A stretch of DNA of 64,000 nucleotides from Dioscorea cayenensis subsp. rotundata (Eukaryota > Streptophyta > Magnoliopsida > Dioscoreales > Dioscoreaceae). A program made the translations under genes and the position numbers. The notes under the pieces are model-generated. The model was not told where the DNA came from, searched no databases, and worked only from the letters and a program-made list of their open reading frames with translations. Shown piece by piece: positions 47,955-59,597 of the stretch. The first letter of the stretch is position 1. Every line of letters starts with the position of its first letter. The DNA is taken from assembly GCF_009730915.1 (NCBI RefSeq), contig NC_052474.1, forward strand, positions 345,501-409,500. Direction: 5' to 3'.

Positions 47955-48163
47955 CCCTACACCTATCTGATTGGACAGGCCTGATGATCCAGACGGTGTT
48001 TTTCGTCTGTCCAGCTTTTATCTTTGGCTTTTTCTCGTTTTCTCGTACGTTGTTGTTATGTTGTACTTAGTTTTGTTCCTCACCTCTGGTGAGAGGACTG
48101 TTCTACTGTATCCTTTGCTATTTCAATAAAGCTGTGGTTTATCCACATTTTTCAAAAATGGCT

Positions 48164-48650
48164 ACCCTCTATTGACTCTCAACACCGAATTCTCTGGGAT
48201 CTTGTCTCCCGTGCTGTTCTTTGGAATATCTAGATTGAAAGAAACACTCGTATTTTTCATTTAAATGCTTTGCCATACATTAATATTATCTTTAAAATTG
48301 CTAATATGCTCATTTTCTGGTTTTCAATAGCTGCTGATAGACATCAATAATCACTCAATGAAGCTTCTCATAAAATTAAGCACTCCCTCAGCTTCGAGAC
48401 TCTGATCCTGGTGATCCTGCTCATGATATAGCTCAGGAGTAGTTGCTCCGACTTCTGTCTAGACAGGCCTGAGTTGCCAGATGGTGCCTTCCGCCTCTCT
48501 AGACTCCCCTCTTGTTATTCTGCTTTTTTGTATTTTCTGTTGTGTTTGTTGTACCCCCTCACTTCTGGTGAGAGGCTCTTGGTTCTGTACTGTTTTTTTT
48601 CTTTTCAATAAATATGTGGTTTATCTACATTTATTTAAAAAAAAAAATGG
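48164..48650 (+). mobile_element. LINE B, 3' part
   Basis: ORF2 continues (WLPSIDSQHRILWDLVSRAV...IKHSLSF) with stops. The 3' UTR follows with hairpins CTCAC-TTCTG-GTGAG (48558-48572) and GTGGTTTATCTAC (48616-48628, a G-U wobble in the stem), then an A-tail. From 48357 onward it is part of the 467-bp segment duplicated on the far side of the MULE. Confidence 0.88.
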
Positions 48651-48823
48651 ATTTGGTGTTAATTTTTTAAAAAAAAAACAAAATTCTTAAGCCTATTTAT
48701 TTATTTATTTATTGGTATGTTAAAGATAGCTTTAAAGAATAAAATATTACATAATAATGGGGCTTAAAATTCTTATAACTCCAAGCCATTGTCAAGTTTG
48801 TGCACATCACTAGTAAAAACACG
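48357..48823 (+). repeat. 467-bp direct repeat, left copy
   Basis: Starts AATGAAGCTTCTC in the LINE B tail and ends AAAAACACG immediately before the MULE terminus. It is matched by 55320-56189, which differs by about five substitutions, homopolymer slips and one later LINE insertion. Confidence 0.9.
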
Positions 48824-49754
48824 GAGTTAATTTTTTGGTAGGTTACCTATCTTATGCCTTTTTTCAAAAAGGTATCCCACCTTTAATTTGTATCAAAAAG
48901 GTATCCAAAGTTGTGTTTTTATTTCAACGGCAGGTGACCCTGACCAAATCCGGTCATTTAAGCTGATGTGGCCGTTGAGGGCATTGTTTTGTTGCCACGC
49001 CAGCAAAGCCACATCACCCAATAACCATGTGGACTTCACCCTGGACTACCCTTTCATCTGAGAAGAGGAGGTCGGGCAATATGGATTTTCATCATTTCTC
49101 CACCGGAAAAACAGATGCAATTCCTCTCATTAGAGAAGAGAAGGCCGGGCAATATAGATCTGGAGAAGGAGGATGGTCGAGTGAATTGAGAGAGAGCACA
49201 AAACCTAGACTCTAGACTGCAAGGGAAGGAAGAAGTTGTTTTTGTTTTTTTTTTCTTGTTTGTTTTAATTCTTTTTTTAGGGAGCAAGATCATATTGTTT
49301 AGTCCCACAATTTTGCACATCAAATCATATCGGTTGATTCAATCTGCGGGCTTAGCATGGTTGATGCTGGAATGCTGGTTGCGGGTATAGATTTAGGGTT
49401 CATTGTGTAATGTGTTGTCTTTCATATTGATTAAGTTTAAATAACTTTGATGTACCACAACAATGAAGGTAGGATTTCAATGAATGGATGTGTTTGTGTT
49501 TTGAATTTGAGTATGAATTTTATTTTGGTCTGATGTTATACTGACAAAAAAAACCAAATATTAACTCACTCCAACCTGAATGCATAAGACTCACTTCAAA
49601 ATTTTAAAGATTTCACCTGGACACTGCAAAAACAGCAAGAAAAAAAACTAGAGAAAATTGCATTGACAAAACTGGAGAAAACTGGAGAAAAAAAAAACTG
49701 AATTGAAAAGCTGTATCTGCTATTGATTCAATGGTAATAATTTTTTTTACAAAA

Positions 49755-50185
49755 TTGTGTGCAGGTTTAGAGAATTCTAACCCTCTCATCTGCAGGTTTA
49801 CATAATACCAAGCCTGCAGAATTCTAAGTCTGCTGAGTTTACAAAAATTGAATCAAGCTTTCCGAATATTGCAGTCTTTACAACATACATAGAACCAATG
49901 AAGTACCGTAATTCTATACCAAAATACATAGAACTAGTAAGATCGTAGTTGCATAATAAGTGTGCAGAATTCTAACACTCTTATATGCAGGTTTACATAA
50001 TACCAAGCCTGCAGAATTCTAAGTCTGCAGGTTTACAAAATTGAACTGACATTCTGGAAACAGCTTTTTCCAAAAATATTGCGCTTTTACAACATACCTA
50101 GAACCAAAGTGAAGCACCAAAAATTTTATAAAAAAATACATAGAACCAATATGATCTGCAGCTTGTAGTTGCATAGCAACTCTTT
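49755..50185. repeat. Two-copy tandem repeat in the MULE (about 215 bp)
   Basis: Two diverged copies share GCAGGTTTACATAATACC, AAGCCTGCAGAATTCTAAG, a TTTACAACATAC segment and a GTAGTTGCATA end. They lie 3' of the transposase gene. Confidence 0.75.
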
Positions 50186-50799
50186 CATGGTAATTGGTCA
50201 ATGTCCTCCAACCCCTCGGTGGCAACCGGATCTTCCTCTTTTTGTCGAGACATCCGGGTCTCGTTGGATTCCCCTCCTTCTTTGTTTTTTTAACTTGAGT
50301 CTGGTTGTAATGGTTTGATTGTTTGTCTTTGTCTATATTGAGTGCCTCGGAAAGTAGAATTAATCCAATCTATTAATAATAAAAAAATTACAACAAGATT
50401 CAAAAATATTCTAAAAAAATAATTAACTTACATGTGCTTTTTGCTAACCCTAACTTGGTCTCGCTCTTGTCACCCCGATCGCATCCCGCAGATCTCTGTG
50501 TATGTGTATTGAATGCCTGCAATTGAGCCATTAGGGAACTAATCAAAAATTAATTACTACAACACAAGTTACAAAATAGATTGAGAGGTTCACATACCTG
50601 ATCTTCCACTTGTGGATTTGGCAATTGTGTGGTAGGTGATTTTCCATATGATGCACCACAAACGAGAACTCAGAAAACTGCAGTGAAACACATAAAGGTG
50701 TCATCAGACTCATGTACAATTCTAATAGTAATTAACACAAACAATGCAAAGTCTCACCTCGATCGGGTTTTGGTGTACCTATGTTAGATGAATTTCCTT

Positions 50800-53700
50800 C
50801 GCCTAGAAGGGAAGTCCACACCATGGAACTTTTTATTGTGGCCTTGTGCACCACAAACACCTGCAAGTCATCCTCATACCTTTCTTACTCACCTTTCCCT
50901 TGTTGTAGCCACTTGTTTCACCAAACTCCCTTCTCCTAAGCATGGTTTTCCTTCCCTTTCTCTTGTTTATTGGATGTGGTGGGATGATGGGAGGATGATC
51001 ACTCCTTGGCCAAGAATCCCTATCATGAGTAGGGTGAAGGATGTGCCTATATGTTGACATGAAGGTACCGACTTTTGTAACAAGGGTGAAGATAGTCGTC
51101 GAGCTTCTCCCTATTGTAATACTGAGATCGAAATTGAGTGACTACAAGGGATCCCACTAAGTCGCCACCTTCTACATGAACAATTGGACTCGCTTTGTTG
51201 ACCACAAATTGACCATCGGGACCAACAACTTGGTACTTGTCCCTCCCGACCATGTAGTATTATAGTACCAGCTATGTTGTTTGGATTTCTCAAGCTTTTT
51301 TAATATCTTAGGGCAATGTGTGGTTGTCGCCCTATGCATGGCATCTCTCCTCTTTTGGATCCTCTTCATCAATTGTGTTCTTATCATTTCGTTCATTGTA
51401 ATGACCCCCTTAACCCTAGCTTCTAATATATTGCTGTTGAAAACCTCACAAAGGTTATTTAGTAAGATGTCACACTTAAATTGGGTGTGGAAGTGTGATC
51501 TACTCCAATGTTTTGGTTCTATCTTTTTCATGAACTCAAATGCCCCTAAAGACATCCCTTTCAACCCCTCCATTGCTCTCTCAAAGGCAGCAAGGTAAGA
51601 AGCCTTAGCACATGACCAAAGTTGGTCCTTAATGGCTTTTCCTCTAAAGTTCTTTTTCAAATTGGTGTGAATATGCCTAAGACAGTACCGGTGCTCACTG
51701 TTTGGCAAAATATCAGCTAGTGCGGGCATCAAACCCTAGTGTAAAAATAATCAAGTGAACCATACCCATCAACCCATAATCACAACACATGCCAAGAAAA
51801 AATAAAAAGAAAGAAAAAAATTCTGTTAGAAACCATTGGTAAGAGCAAATTAATTAACAAGGAACTCATGTACTTATTGGTTGAAAATCCAATCAAATAA
51901 ATAAGCAATTCATCTAAAACAATTTAATTAACATCAAAGCAATAACTTATACACAGATTTAATAAAATAATGTTAGAAACCTAAATCCCTCCAATTTTAC
52001 AAATGTACTTATTGGATCTGCATCCAATTAAATAAATAAGCAATTCATCTAACAACAATTTAATTAACACTAAAGCAAATATTTATACACAGATTTAATA
52101 AAATTTTGTTATAAACTTAAATCAGAACAGTTTATTAATGTACTTATTGGTGTTTGGCATCCAATCAAATAAATAAGCAATTCATCTAACAACAATTTAA
52201 TTAACATCAAAGCAAATACTTACACACAGATTTAATAAAAGAATGTTCCTCACCTTCTGTCTGTCTGACATGAATGCCCAATCTTGGCTGTCAGTGATCC
52301 TCAGATCCTGTTTCAACACTTGTAGAAACTTGGTCCAACTCTCTTTGGTTTCTCTGTTGACCATAGACCATGCTATGGGATAGATGCAATCATTGCCATC
52401 TATCCCAACAAGCAGATAATAAGCGGCCTCCATACAATCCCTTTGAGCCAAAGCATCCATCAAGTGACACAATTTTTCCTGCGACTCGCCAGAAACCAGA
52501 CCATCGAGGGGCAAGACAGACATACATACCTTGAAACACTCCTTCTTCACTGCAGTCAATGATTATAGTTGATCCAGGATGTGTCCTCATCAACTCCAAC
52601 CTATAGTCATGCAACATGTGGATCTGTGTCTCCTCATCACCATCAATGATCCTTGAAAACAACAACCATACACAAAAAAACATATCAGTTAGAAGACATG
52701 TGAAGGTTAATACAACAAAAGATTTATAAAGAAAAAAAATCACCTCTGTGCTAAACACTTAGCCCTGTATGCCTTAAGCCTGCTGATTTCTACTTCTTGA
52801 TTTGTTTTCACAGCTTGTATGATCCCAGCTATTTTCCAAGTTGGATCTGCCCTGAACTGCTCTAAATAATGCCTTGCAATCAAGTCTCGTACCGACATGC
52901 CTCGTTATTATGATCCCTAGAGCACTCGTGCTCAAGCACACCTGCTTTTAATTTGTACTCGTGGCTTTTGTCACTCACCATGGGTGATGCCCACAAGTAG
53001 AAAGGGCATCCCTTCTTACAATAGGCCTTGCATTTCTTCTTGGTGTTTGGCCTAAAATTCATCACATATCGATTCTTAATCCCATAATTTCTGATCGCCT
53101 CCTTGAACTGCTTTTGAAATCTCCAATTTCATGCCAATTCTAAAAATGGGGGTTCTCCATGTCAACATCCCCATTAAATTCAGGATATCTACACTTGGGT
53201 GGAGTTAAATCTTCCTCATCTGTGGAAGATGCAGACTGTAAGTTGTCTGAATCACCATAATCCCCCTCATCATCAAGGTCAGCACTAGCATGTGCTCCAT
53301 ACTTGCCTATGGGTTCTTCTTGTGACCTATCTTCATTCCCCGTGGGTTCATTATCGATTTATCATCGAAACTATAATCAGAGTCATGGAAATCCCACTCT
53401 TCATCAACATTCTTTTCCTTCCCTTGACCACCAACTATAATTTCCTCCAATTTTGCATCATCCATAATATCATCTCCATCATCTTCTACATCTTTCAATA
53501 GCCCCACATTTGCATGATCATCTTCTGTTGTCCCAATGTCATGATCTGAAGGGTGGCCACCACTAGGAAGATTGATATACACCCATGTCTCCTTAGTACT
53601 CCCAACAGACGTGGCCATGTCTAAGGCTTCTAAATCAGTTTTTATCTCCTTATAAACTCCCACACCTGTCCTTCCATCCAACCATCCAATTGAGAAGCCC

Positions 53701-53850
53701 TCTACATCCAAACCAAACTCCTTGGCCATGCTAACTAGTTCTAGCCTAGATATTTGGTCAGCACAACAATAATCTATGTAACCAGCAAACCCTTCTATCT
53801 CATCCAATCTGTAATGAAGCCTTATTGTGAACAATTCAGCATCTGGCACT
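50800..53850 (-). pseudogene. MULE transposase (MuDR type), disrupted
   Basis: Minus-strand pieces in order: a PB1-like N-terminal region (DAELFTIRLHY, 53307-53848), a MuDR-type DNA-binding region (CKAYCKKGCPFYLWAS...HECSRDHNN, 52880-53065) and the DDE core. The core has SLDGC (first Asp) near 52470, VGIDGNDCIYPIAW and FMSDRQK (second Asp) within 52197-52420, and RYCLRHIHTN...AFERAMEGLK within 51400-51700. A SWIM zinc finger CSCRRWRLSGIPCSH follows near 51130-51180, with a C-terminal HDRDSW...HPINKRKGRKT segment. Frame changes break the DDE region and the SWIM finger, and some gaps may be introns. Most catalytic and zinc ligands are still readable, so loss of function looks recent. Confidence 0.85.
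51866..52245. repeat. Three-copy tandem repeat within the MULE transposase gene
   Basis: Three units of about 105-137 bp share GTACTTATTGG, CCAATCAAATAAATAAGCAA and ACACAGATTTAATAAAA. They lie between exon-like parts of the transposase gene, probably in an intron. Confidence 0.75.
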
Positions 53851-54174
53851 GTAAGAAAGCATGCATTTCAGTAAATTAATTAAAAACCAACTATATAGAC
53901 ACAATCTAAAACTAAAAAACTAGGAAGTAATTAAATCATATGGCATATATCATTTGGCCACAATCAATTGAAGAACAAACAAAAATCTGATTTGAAGTGT
54001 AACAAAAAATATTTTTCTGCTCAATTATGGTAGGGTAATAACATGTACATAAAAAAACAGGACATTTATAATTGAGGCTACAATTGAGATTAGCAATGGC
54101 CACTTAAATATATGTAGTGAATAATAAGCAGCAAAGTTAGTCACCAGAATGGGTATCCAAAACAATAAAACCAT

Positions 54175-54715
54175 AGCAACCTAATTATTTTACACAACTA
54201 AGACCCCCACTGACATTAACACACTAACAGAAAAGGAGCAGGACAAACTAATAACTCAATTGAATATGCAACTAGAATAGACAAAATGGGGAACTGATTG
54301 CCAAGACAAATGATTGGGGGTAAGAAAGTTTCCTATTTTTTTCAATCGGTTTGGGAATTAAACTACAACACAATCACTTGGGTAAATGGCATCAACAGAA
54401 TGGCATTAAAAAATAAAAATAAAACCATAACAACCTAATTATTTCACACACCACACAAAAAGAAAAGAAGCGGGACAAACTAATAACTCAATTGAATATG
54501 CAACTAGAATAGACAAAATGGGGAACTGATTGCCAAGACAAACAATTGGGGGTAAGAAAGTTTCCTTTTTCAATCGACTGGGAATTAAACTACAACACAA
54601 TCACTCGGGTAAATGCCATCAACGTAATGGGATTTAAAAACAATAAAAACCATAACAAAAACCATGACAACCCTAATTATTTCACTCAACTAAGACCCCC
54701 ACTGACATTAACACA
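54175..54715. repeat. Two-copy repeat in the MULE transposase 5' region
   Basis: Two copies of roughly 250 bp share GGACAAACTAATAACTCAA, GGGGAACTGATTGCCAAGAC and GAATTAAACTACAACACAAT. A further partial copy (GACCCCCACTGACATTAACA) lies at each end. Confidence 0.75.
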
Positions 54716-55319
54716 CTAAAACAATAGGACATCAACAATGCGATGTACATCTAGGCGTATATAAACACATCGAAGCTTCTTGAAGCCACTGTTCATCACA
54801 ACAAACACAAGCATCACATCTACTGAAAAAGAAAATCACTTACGATGAGTCCGGGTGCTTCCTCACCCTCACGCCGAATCTCCCAGTTAACCGTCATCTA
54901 CGTACATCGGAGAGCCAACTGAGCTTCAGCCGACAGCGCTCCTTCACCCGATTCACAGTTCGCACAAAACCCTAAACTTTGTCTATCGCAATCTCCGCCC
55001 GGTCAAGACAACGAACCCACTGTCCAAATTTGAGATTCCCGCGAAAGGGCTTCTCTGACGCGTGGCACAATGGCTTCTCACTCAGCCTATCTTTTGTTTT
55101 GATGGGGTACAAACCAAATGACTCAGCGGCTAGATGGAAGCCAGGTTGGAATACCCCAGATGACTCAGCGGCCACATCAGCTTAAATGACCGACTTTGGT
55201 CAGGGTCACCTGCCGTTGAAATAAAAACACAACTTTGGATACCTTTTTGATACAAATTAAAGGTGGGATACCTTTTTGAAAAAAGGTATAAGATAAGTAA
55301 CCTATCAAAAAATTTACTC

Positions 55320-56189
55320 AATGAAGCTTCTCATAAAATTAAGCACTCCCTCAGCTTCGAGACTCTGATCCTGGTGATCCTGCTCATGATATAGCTCAGG
55401 AGTAGTTGCTCCGACTTCTGTCTACACAGGCCTGAGTTGCCAGATGGTGCCTTCCGCCTCTCTAGACTCCCCTCTTGTTATTCTGTTTTTTTGTATTTTC
55501 TGTTGTGTTTGTTGTACCCCCTCACTTCTGGTGAGAGGCTCTTGGTTCTGTACTGTTTTTTTTCCTTTTTAATAGATATGTGGTTTATCTACATTTATTT
55601 AAAAAAAAAATGGATTTGGTGTTAATTTTTTTAAAAAAAAACAAAATTCTTAAGCCTATTTATTTATTTATTGGTATGTTAAAGATAGCTTTAAAGAAAT
55701 AATTGTATTTTCAAGGCCAATCATATGCATATACATTGCCTCATTCTGAATATTGATCGTATGATCATATCTTGGTGCTCTTCTGTCACAGAGGGACATA
55801 GAGAGAAGATGGATGAAGACATCAATACCGTTAGAAGAAGCCTGGAGTTCATCGGCCGCCGGGCGATTGACTTGGAAGAGACTCCAGAGGAGACACTTTT
55901 TCCTGACGCGGGCTAGGTGATGACTATACTTGTGTGGGGGGGCCGCTGGCTTTCGGGGCGGATGTTTTTTTGCTGTATCTTTGTTGTTTCTTTTGTTGTT
56001 GTTCGCAACCACACCTAGTGGTTGTTGACTTTTGTTCTTATTTTGATTTTAATGCTATGTGGTTGATCCACCTTTTCAAAAAAAATAAAATAAAATAAAA
56101 TAAAATAAAATATTACATAATAATGGGGCTTAAAATTCTTATAACTCCAAGCCATTGTCAAGTTTGTGCACATCACTAGTAAAAACACG
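55320..56189 (+). repeat. 467-bp direct repeat, right copy, interrupted by LINE E
   Basis: Begins AATGAAGCTTCTC directly after the MULE terminus and repeats the LINE B tail, hairpins included (CTCAC/GTGAG 55521-55535; GTGGTTTATCTAC 55580-55592). A LINE fragment interrupts it at about 55695-56105. It resumes as TAAAATATTACATAATAATG and ends AAAAACACG at 56189. Confidence 0.9.
55695..56105 (+). mobile_element. LINE E: 5'-truncated LINE inside the right repeat
   Basis: Encodes the last residues of ORF2 (KMDEDINTVRRSLEFIGRR, matching KMEDHIATIKRSLDFAGPR of LINE 1), with a stop near 55916. The 3' UTR has hairpins CAACCAC-ACCTA-GTGGTTG (56006-56024) and GTGGTTGATCCAC (56059-56071), then a (TAAAA)n tail. 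It is absent from the left repeat copy, so it inserted after the duplication. The target duplication is obscured by the A-rich tail. Confidence 0.88.
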
Positions 56190-57264
56190 AGGATAGCTTG
56201 GATATGTGCTATGATAGTAAAATACAAGGAAAATAGATAAAGATTGCCAAACAAAACAGAATCAGGAGAAGAACCGGTTAGGACATTATTTAGCATCATG
56301 GTCTTGATCAACAATATGGGAGCCTTCTTTAGCGAGAGCGCCTGATGCGGAATGATATTTTTCAACTTCGTTTTTTTTTTTTTTTGTGTCACCGGTGCTA
56401 TATTAATCCAAGTAATAAGTGAATGATAAATTTTGCATATAATCAATAAAAAAAGAAGAAGAAGAAATGTAAGAAAATATGTAGTTTTTTTAAAGTCATA
56501 TGTATCAACAAATTGTACGAATAAAAAAGGTCCGAAACCACCAAAGAATGAGACACTGCCCAGAGTTCTTTATGAGAAATGAGTGTTGGGGAAACTAACT
56601 AATTTTTTATGTGTAACTAATTTGGCTATACCTTTGAATTTACTAATTTTTTTATGTGTAACATCTTGACAATAAGATATGGCATTGGACATAATAGATT
56701 TTCCTGATAGAACGTTTGTGGATAATAACAGGATAAAGGTATTATACTAGATATTTAAATAGGACGCAACCAATTAAAACTAAAAGAAGAAAACCAAACA
56801 AGAAAATCTAAGTTTAAATTCAAGTCATTTCTCAATTATCCATAATCAAACACCATTTTTTTTAAAAAAAAAAAAAAGTGGGAAAAAATCCATTGTTGAT
56901 ATATACATATCCAATCCATTCGAAATGTTTTAATTTCTTAATCCTTACTGGAAGAAATGCAAAATAAACTTACTGCAATAAGACAAAATCAATGATATTA
57001 ATTGAGAGTTTGGGAGTTGGCCTAAACATGAGGACACCAAAAGTCAGAGTGAAGCTTGTCCCTTATATATTAAGATCATGAAAGCAAGAAAACAGAGCAA
57101 AGAGTTATAAGAGAAAGAATGAAAGGAAGAAACAAAGGAACAGAGAGATGCAAAAGTTAGTTGGTCACCAACCATAGAATCATTCCTCATCCTACAAAGG
57201 AGACTTCCAAATAAGAATCTTCCAAAAAGAAGACTAGCAGTCCCAACTTTGAAGGTAAACAACA
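56190..57264. other. AT-rich spacer, 5' flank of the metalloprotease gene
   Basis: AT-rich with poly-A/T runs. No coding sequence recognised. The last 200 bp hold the promoter of the downstream gene. Confidence 0.55.
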
Positions 57265-57272
57265 TATATATA
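57265..57272 (+). promoter_or_regulatory. Candidate TATA box of the metalloprotease gene
   Basis: TATATATA lies 42 bp before the ATG at 57314, which would give a very short 5' UTR. Confidence 0.5.
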
Positions 57273-57313
57273 CACCTTTCCCATTCTTTCTAAATCAAAG
57301 AAGGAGAAAAACC

Positions 57314-58306
57314 ATGCATCCTCTGTTCCTAGTCTTCTTCCTCTTTTACACAAGCTACGCCCATAAACACCAGCTAAACACCACCTCATGGCACGCCTTG
57401 GGAAAACTAGTGAACGCCGAGCGGGGGGCCAACGTGACCGGTGTCTCAGACTTGAAACGCTATCTCAATCGGTTCGGTTATCTCCGCAAGAACGCCAACT
57501 ACACGGACGTGTTCGATGTCTCTTTAGAGACAGCGCTTAGTCTTTATCAATCCAGACTCGGGCTCCCGATCACGGGTCGGTTAGATTCCCGCACGCTGTC
57601 CCAGATCATGTCACCACGGTGCGGCGTGTCTGACGCTGCAGCGCCGCGCCGCAAGGCGTTTGCTTTCTTTGTAGGCGAGCCACGTTGGGCGCGCGCTAAA
57701 CCCATCAACCTCTCTTACGCGCTCTCCCAGTTCGACACCATCGATTACATACCGAGAGCTGAGATACGTGCAATCTTGCGTCGAGCGTTCGATCGTTGGT
57801 CACGAGTGATCCCAGTGAATTTCATTGAATCAGAGGATTACGAGTCGGCGGACGTGAAGCTGGCGTTCTTTGCAGGGGATCACGGGGATGGTGAACCATT
57901 CGACGGGGTGTTGGGCGTGCTCGCGCACGCGTTCTCGCCGATGAGCGGGAGGTTGCACTTCGATGCGGCCGAGAGGTGGGCGGTGGACTTTGGAAAGGAG
58001 GACTCGCGCGTGGCCGTGGATTTAGAGTCCGTGGCTACGCATGAGATCGGGCATGTGCTCGGGCTCGCGCACTCGACCGTGCACGACGCGGTCATGTACC
58101 CGAGCCTGAGTCCGAGGAAACGAAAGACGGAGTTAACAGCTGATGATGTTGAGGGCGTGCAAGCGCTCTATGGGTCTAACCCAAAGTTCCAGTTTAGTTC
58201 GTTGATGGAGTCTGTTACTTCGGCTTCTCAGGTCACAAAAGAGACACGTACACGGTGGAGAAGTTGCATAGGAATTCTTATTCTTTTGATGGTGATGATA
58301 CTTTAA
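57314..58306 (+). CDS. Matrix metalloproteinase (plant At-MMP type), complete
   Basis: 330 residues in a single exon, as usual for plant matrixins. A signal peptide (MHPLFLVFFLFYTSYAHK) leads into a peptidoglycan-binding-like prodomain (LKRYLNRFGYL...TGRLDSRTLSQI). The Cys switch SPRCGVSD follows, with Cys at residue 103, the residue that keeps the zymogen inactive. The catalytic domain has the structural-site segment AFFAGDHGDGEPFDGVLGVLAHAF, the zinc site HEIGHVLGLAH (first His at residue 243) and a Met-turn (AVMYPS). A C-terminal hydrophobic stretch (CIGILILLMVMIL) suggests GPI or membrane anchoring at the cell surface. No hemopexin domain, as in all plant MMPs. The gene is GC-rich against its AT-rich surroundings. 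Confidence 0.95.
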   Translation: MHPLFLVFFLFYTSYAHKHQLNTTSWHALGKLVNAERGANVTGVSDLKRYLNRFGYLRKNANYTDVFDVSLETALSLYQSRLGLPITGRLDSRTLSQIMSPRCGVSDAAAPRRKAFAFFVGEPRWARAKPINLSYALSQFDTIDYIPRAEIRAILRRAFDRWSRVIPVNFIESEDYESADVKLAFFAGDHGDGEPFDGVLGVLAHAFSPMSGRLHFDAAERWAVDFGKEDSRVAVDLESVATHEIGHVLGLAHSTVHDAVMYPSLSPRKRKTELTADDVEGVQALYGSNPKFQFSSLMESVTSASQVTKETRTRWRSCIGILILLMVMIL

Positions 58307-59374
58307 TGATTCGTTAGGAGAAGGTAGTGGATGCTTTTGATTTTTGTGCTTTGAATCCAAGTTTGGTATAGAAAAGGGGAAACAAATAGGAAATTAATGG
58401 AGAAGACCAACGAATGGGTTTGAGATTCTCCAGGGATTGATTTTTCTTTGTTGTTATTATTATCTTCCGATTATGAAGCAATTGTAAATAATAATTCTGG
58501 TCAGAAGATTAATGTAGCTTTTTTTTTAATTTAAACATTGATTTGTGGATGTTAATTGATAATTATCCAAATATGTGATGGCTGTGAGAACGACGATTAC
58601 GCGTTCTTGCGTCCACTAAAAGATTAGTGGTATTCTATATTGGGCCTTAATACTTATGAAAGTGGCGTCACTGATGAAAGCTACTTCCATCTTAGCCCAA
58701 GTCCATTGCATCTCATTGGGCAAGTCTAAATCACTTTGAAAAGTCATATTAAATCACTTCTAAAATTTATAAGAGTAATGAAATTCAGAATATGATTGGC
58801 GGAAGTCTTTAAACTTAAGCAATTAGAAGAGGATCCTATATCTGATCATGAAGATTTGGACGGCTGAGATCCTAAAGGAGCGATAAGAAGACCCTACCAA
58901 TTTTCCAAGTGACAGTGACTCAAACCCGGACATCTTCATGACTCATGACTCGCGGTAGTCTCTTCATAAAAAAAGGACTCCATCTTGAGTTGGATTGGCA
59001 ATTGGATGGTGGAGATTTGATTGATGTGATCAAATGAATAAAATTAAATAACTACTATCGTATCATTGGTCTAGTACCATCAGCCGCGAGATAGCTTTTA
59101 CCATACAATATCATCTCAAAACTCAGCGTTAATTTTGATTGGAAAGCAATTCATAAGCTAATAATTATATATGTACTTTATAATCCTTACATGTAAATTT
59201 ATAAGTTATGACAAAGCTATCCAAAATATTAATTTCACTATTCCTTTTGATTCCATTTCCATATAAGTCATGATATTAAGTATTAATTTTCAATATATAT
59301 TTTATATATATTTGACAAAGTGAGTAAGTCATACATGCACAAACGATGAGTTAAATACTTTTAACCCATCTATG
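58307..59374. other. Spacer after the metalloprotease gene
   Basis: 3' UTR followed by AT-rich sequence. No further gene or repeat recognised. Confidence 0.6.
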
Positions 59375-59597
59375 CTTTGAAGGGAGTTCGTATGCCGAGG
59401 AGGCACTTCTTTGGATACGGGCTAATCTCTTCAGTCACCGGTTTTTGGAGGAGGCCTTTTATTGTCCCTCCTTTTTGCTTCAAGTGAGCGTGTTGTCACT
59501 CACGGTCTTTGACGCTTTTTAGTCTTCAGCTTTTTGGAGGTCCCAGATGTCTGTCTGCTTTTATTTTTAATCGAGTGGTTTATCCACCTTTTCAAAA
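59375..59597 (+). mobile_element. 5'-truncated LINE 3' end
   Basis: LINE-like 3' UTR with hairpin GTGAG...CTCAC (59484-59503, 10-nt loop) and the terminal hairpin GTGGTTTATCCAC (59575-59587) followed by CTTTTCAAAAA. It has no coding part. The 5' edge is approximate and no clear target duplication was seen. Confidence 0.7.

Larger units (their letters stand above)
41593..48155 (+). mobile_element. LINE C: full-length L1-type LINE nested in LINE B
   Basis: 6563 bp flanked by the 8-bp duplication AAATGGCT (41585-41592 and 48156-48163). Removing it restores LINE B coding ...SKWLPSID.... It has a short 5' UTR (41593-41684), ORF1 (41685-44463), ORF2 (44460-47954) and a 3' UTR with hairpins CTCACC-TCT-GGTGAG (48079-48093) and GTGGTTTATCCAC (48134-48146). 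ORF1 has one frame break and ORF2 several, plus an internal deletion relative to LINE B near 47280-47310. Confidence 0.92.
48824..55319 (-). mobile_element. Mutator-like element (MULE), 6.5 kb
   Basis: Terminal inverted repeats of 156 bp (48824-48979 and 55164-55319) are over 90% alike by eye, with termini GAGTTAATTTTTTGG and GAGTAAATTTTTTGA. A minus-strand transposase gene, broken by frame changes, occupies about 50800-53850. There is no 9-bp duplication. Instead the element lies exactly between the two copies of a 467-bp segment. Three internal tandem or near-tandem repeat blocks are present. The plus-strand region beside the left TIR (49020-49220) has no recognised coding content. Confidence 0.9.

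Noticed and set aside
51281-51598. Plus-strand frame rich in hydrophobic residues within the MULE
   Set aside because: Antisense shadow of the transposase coding region.
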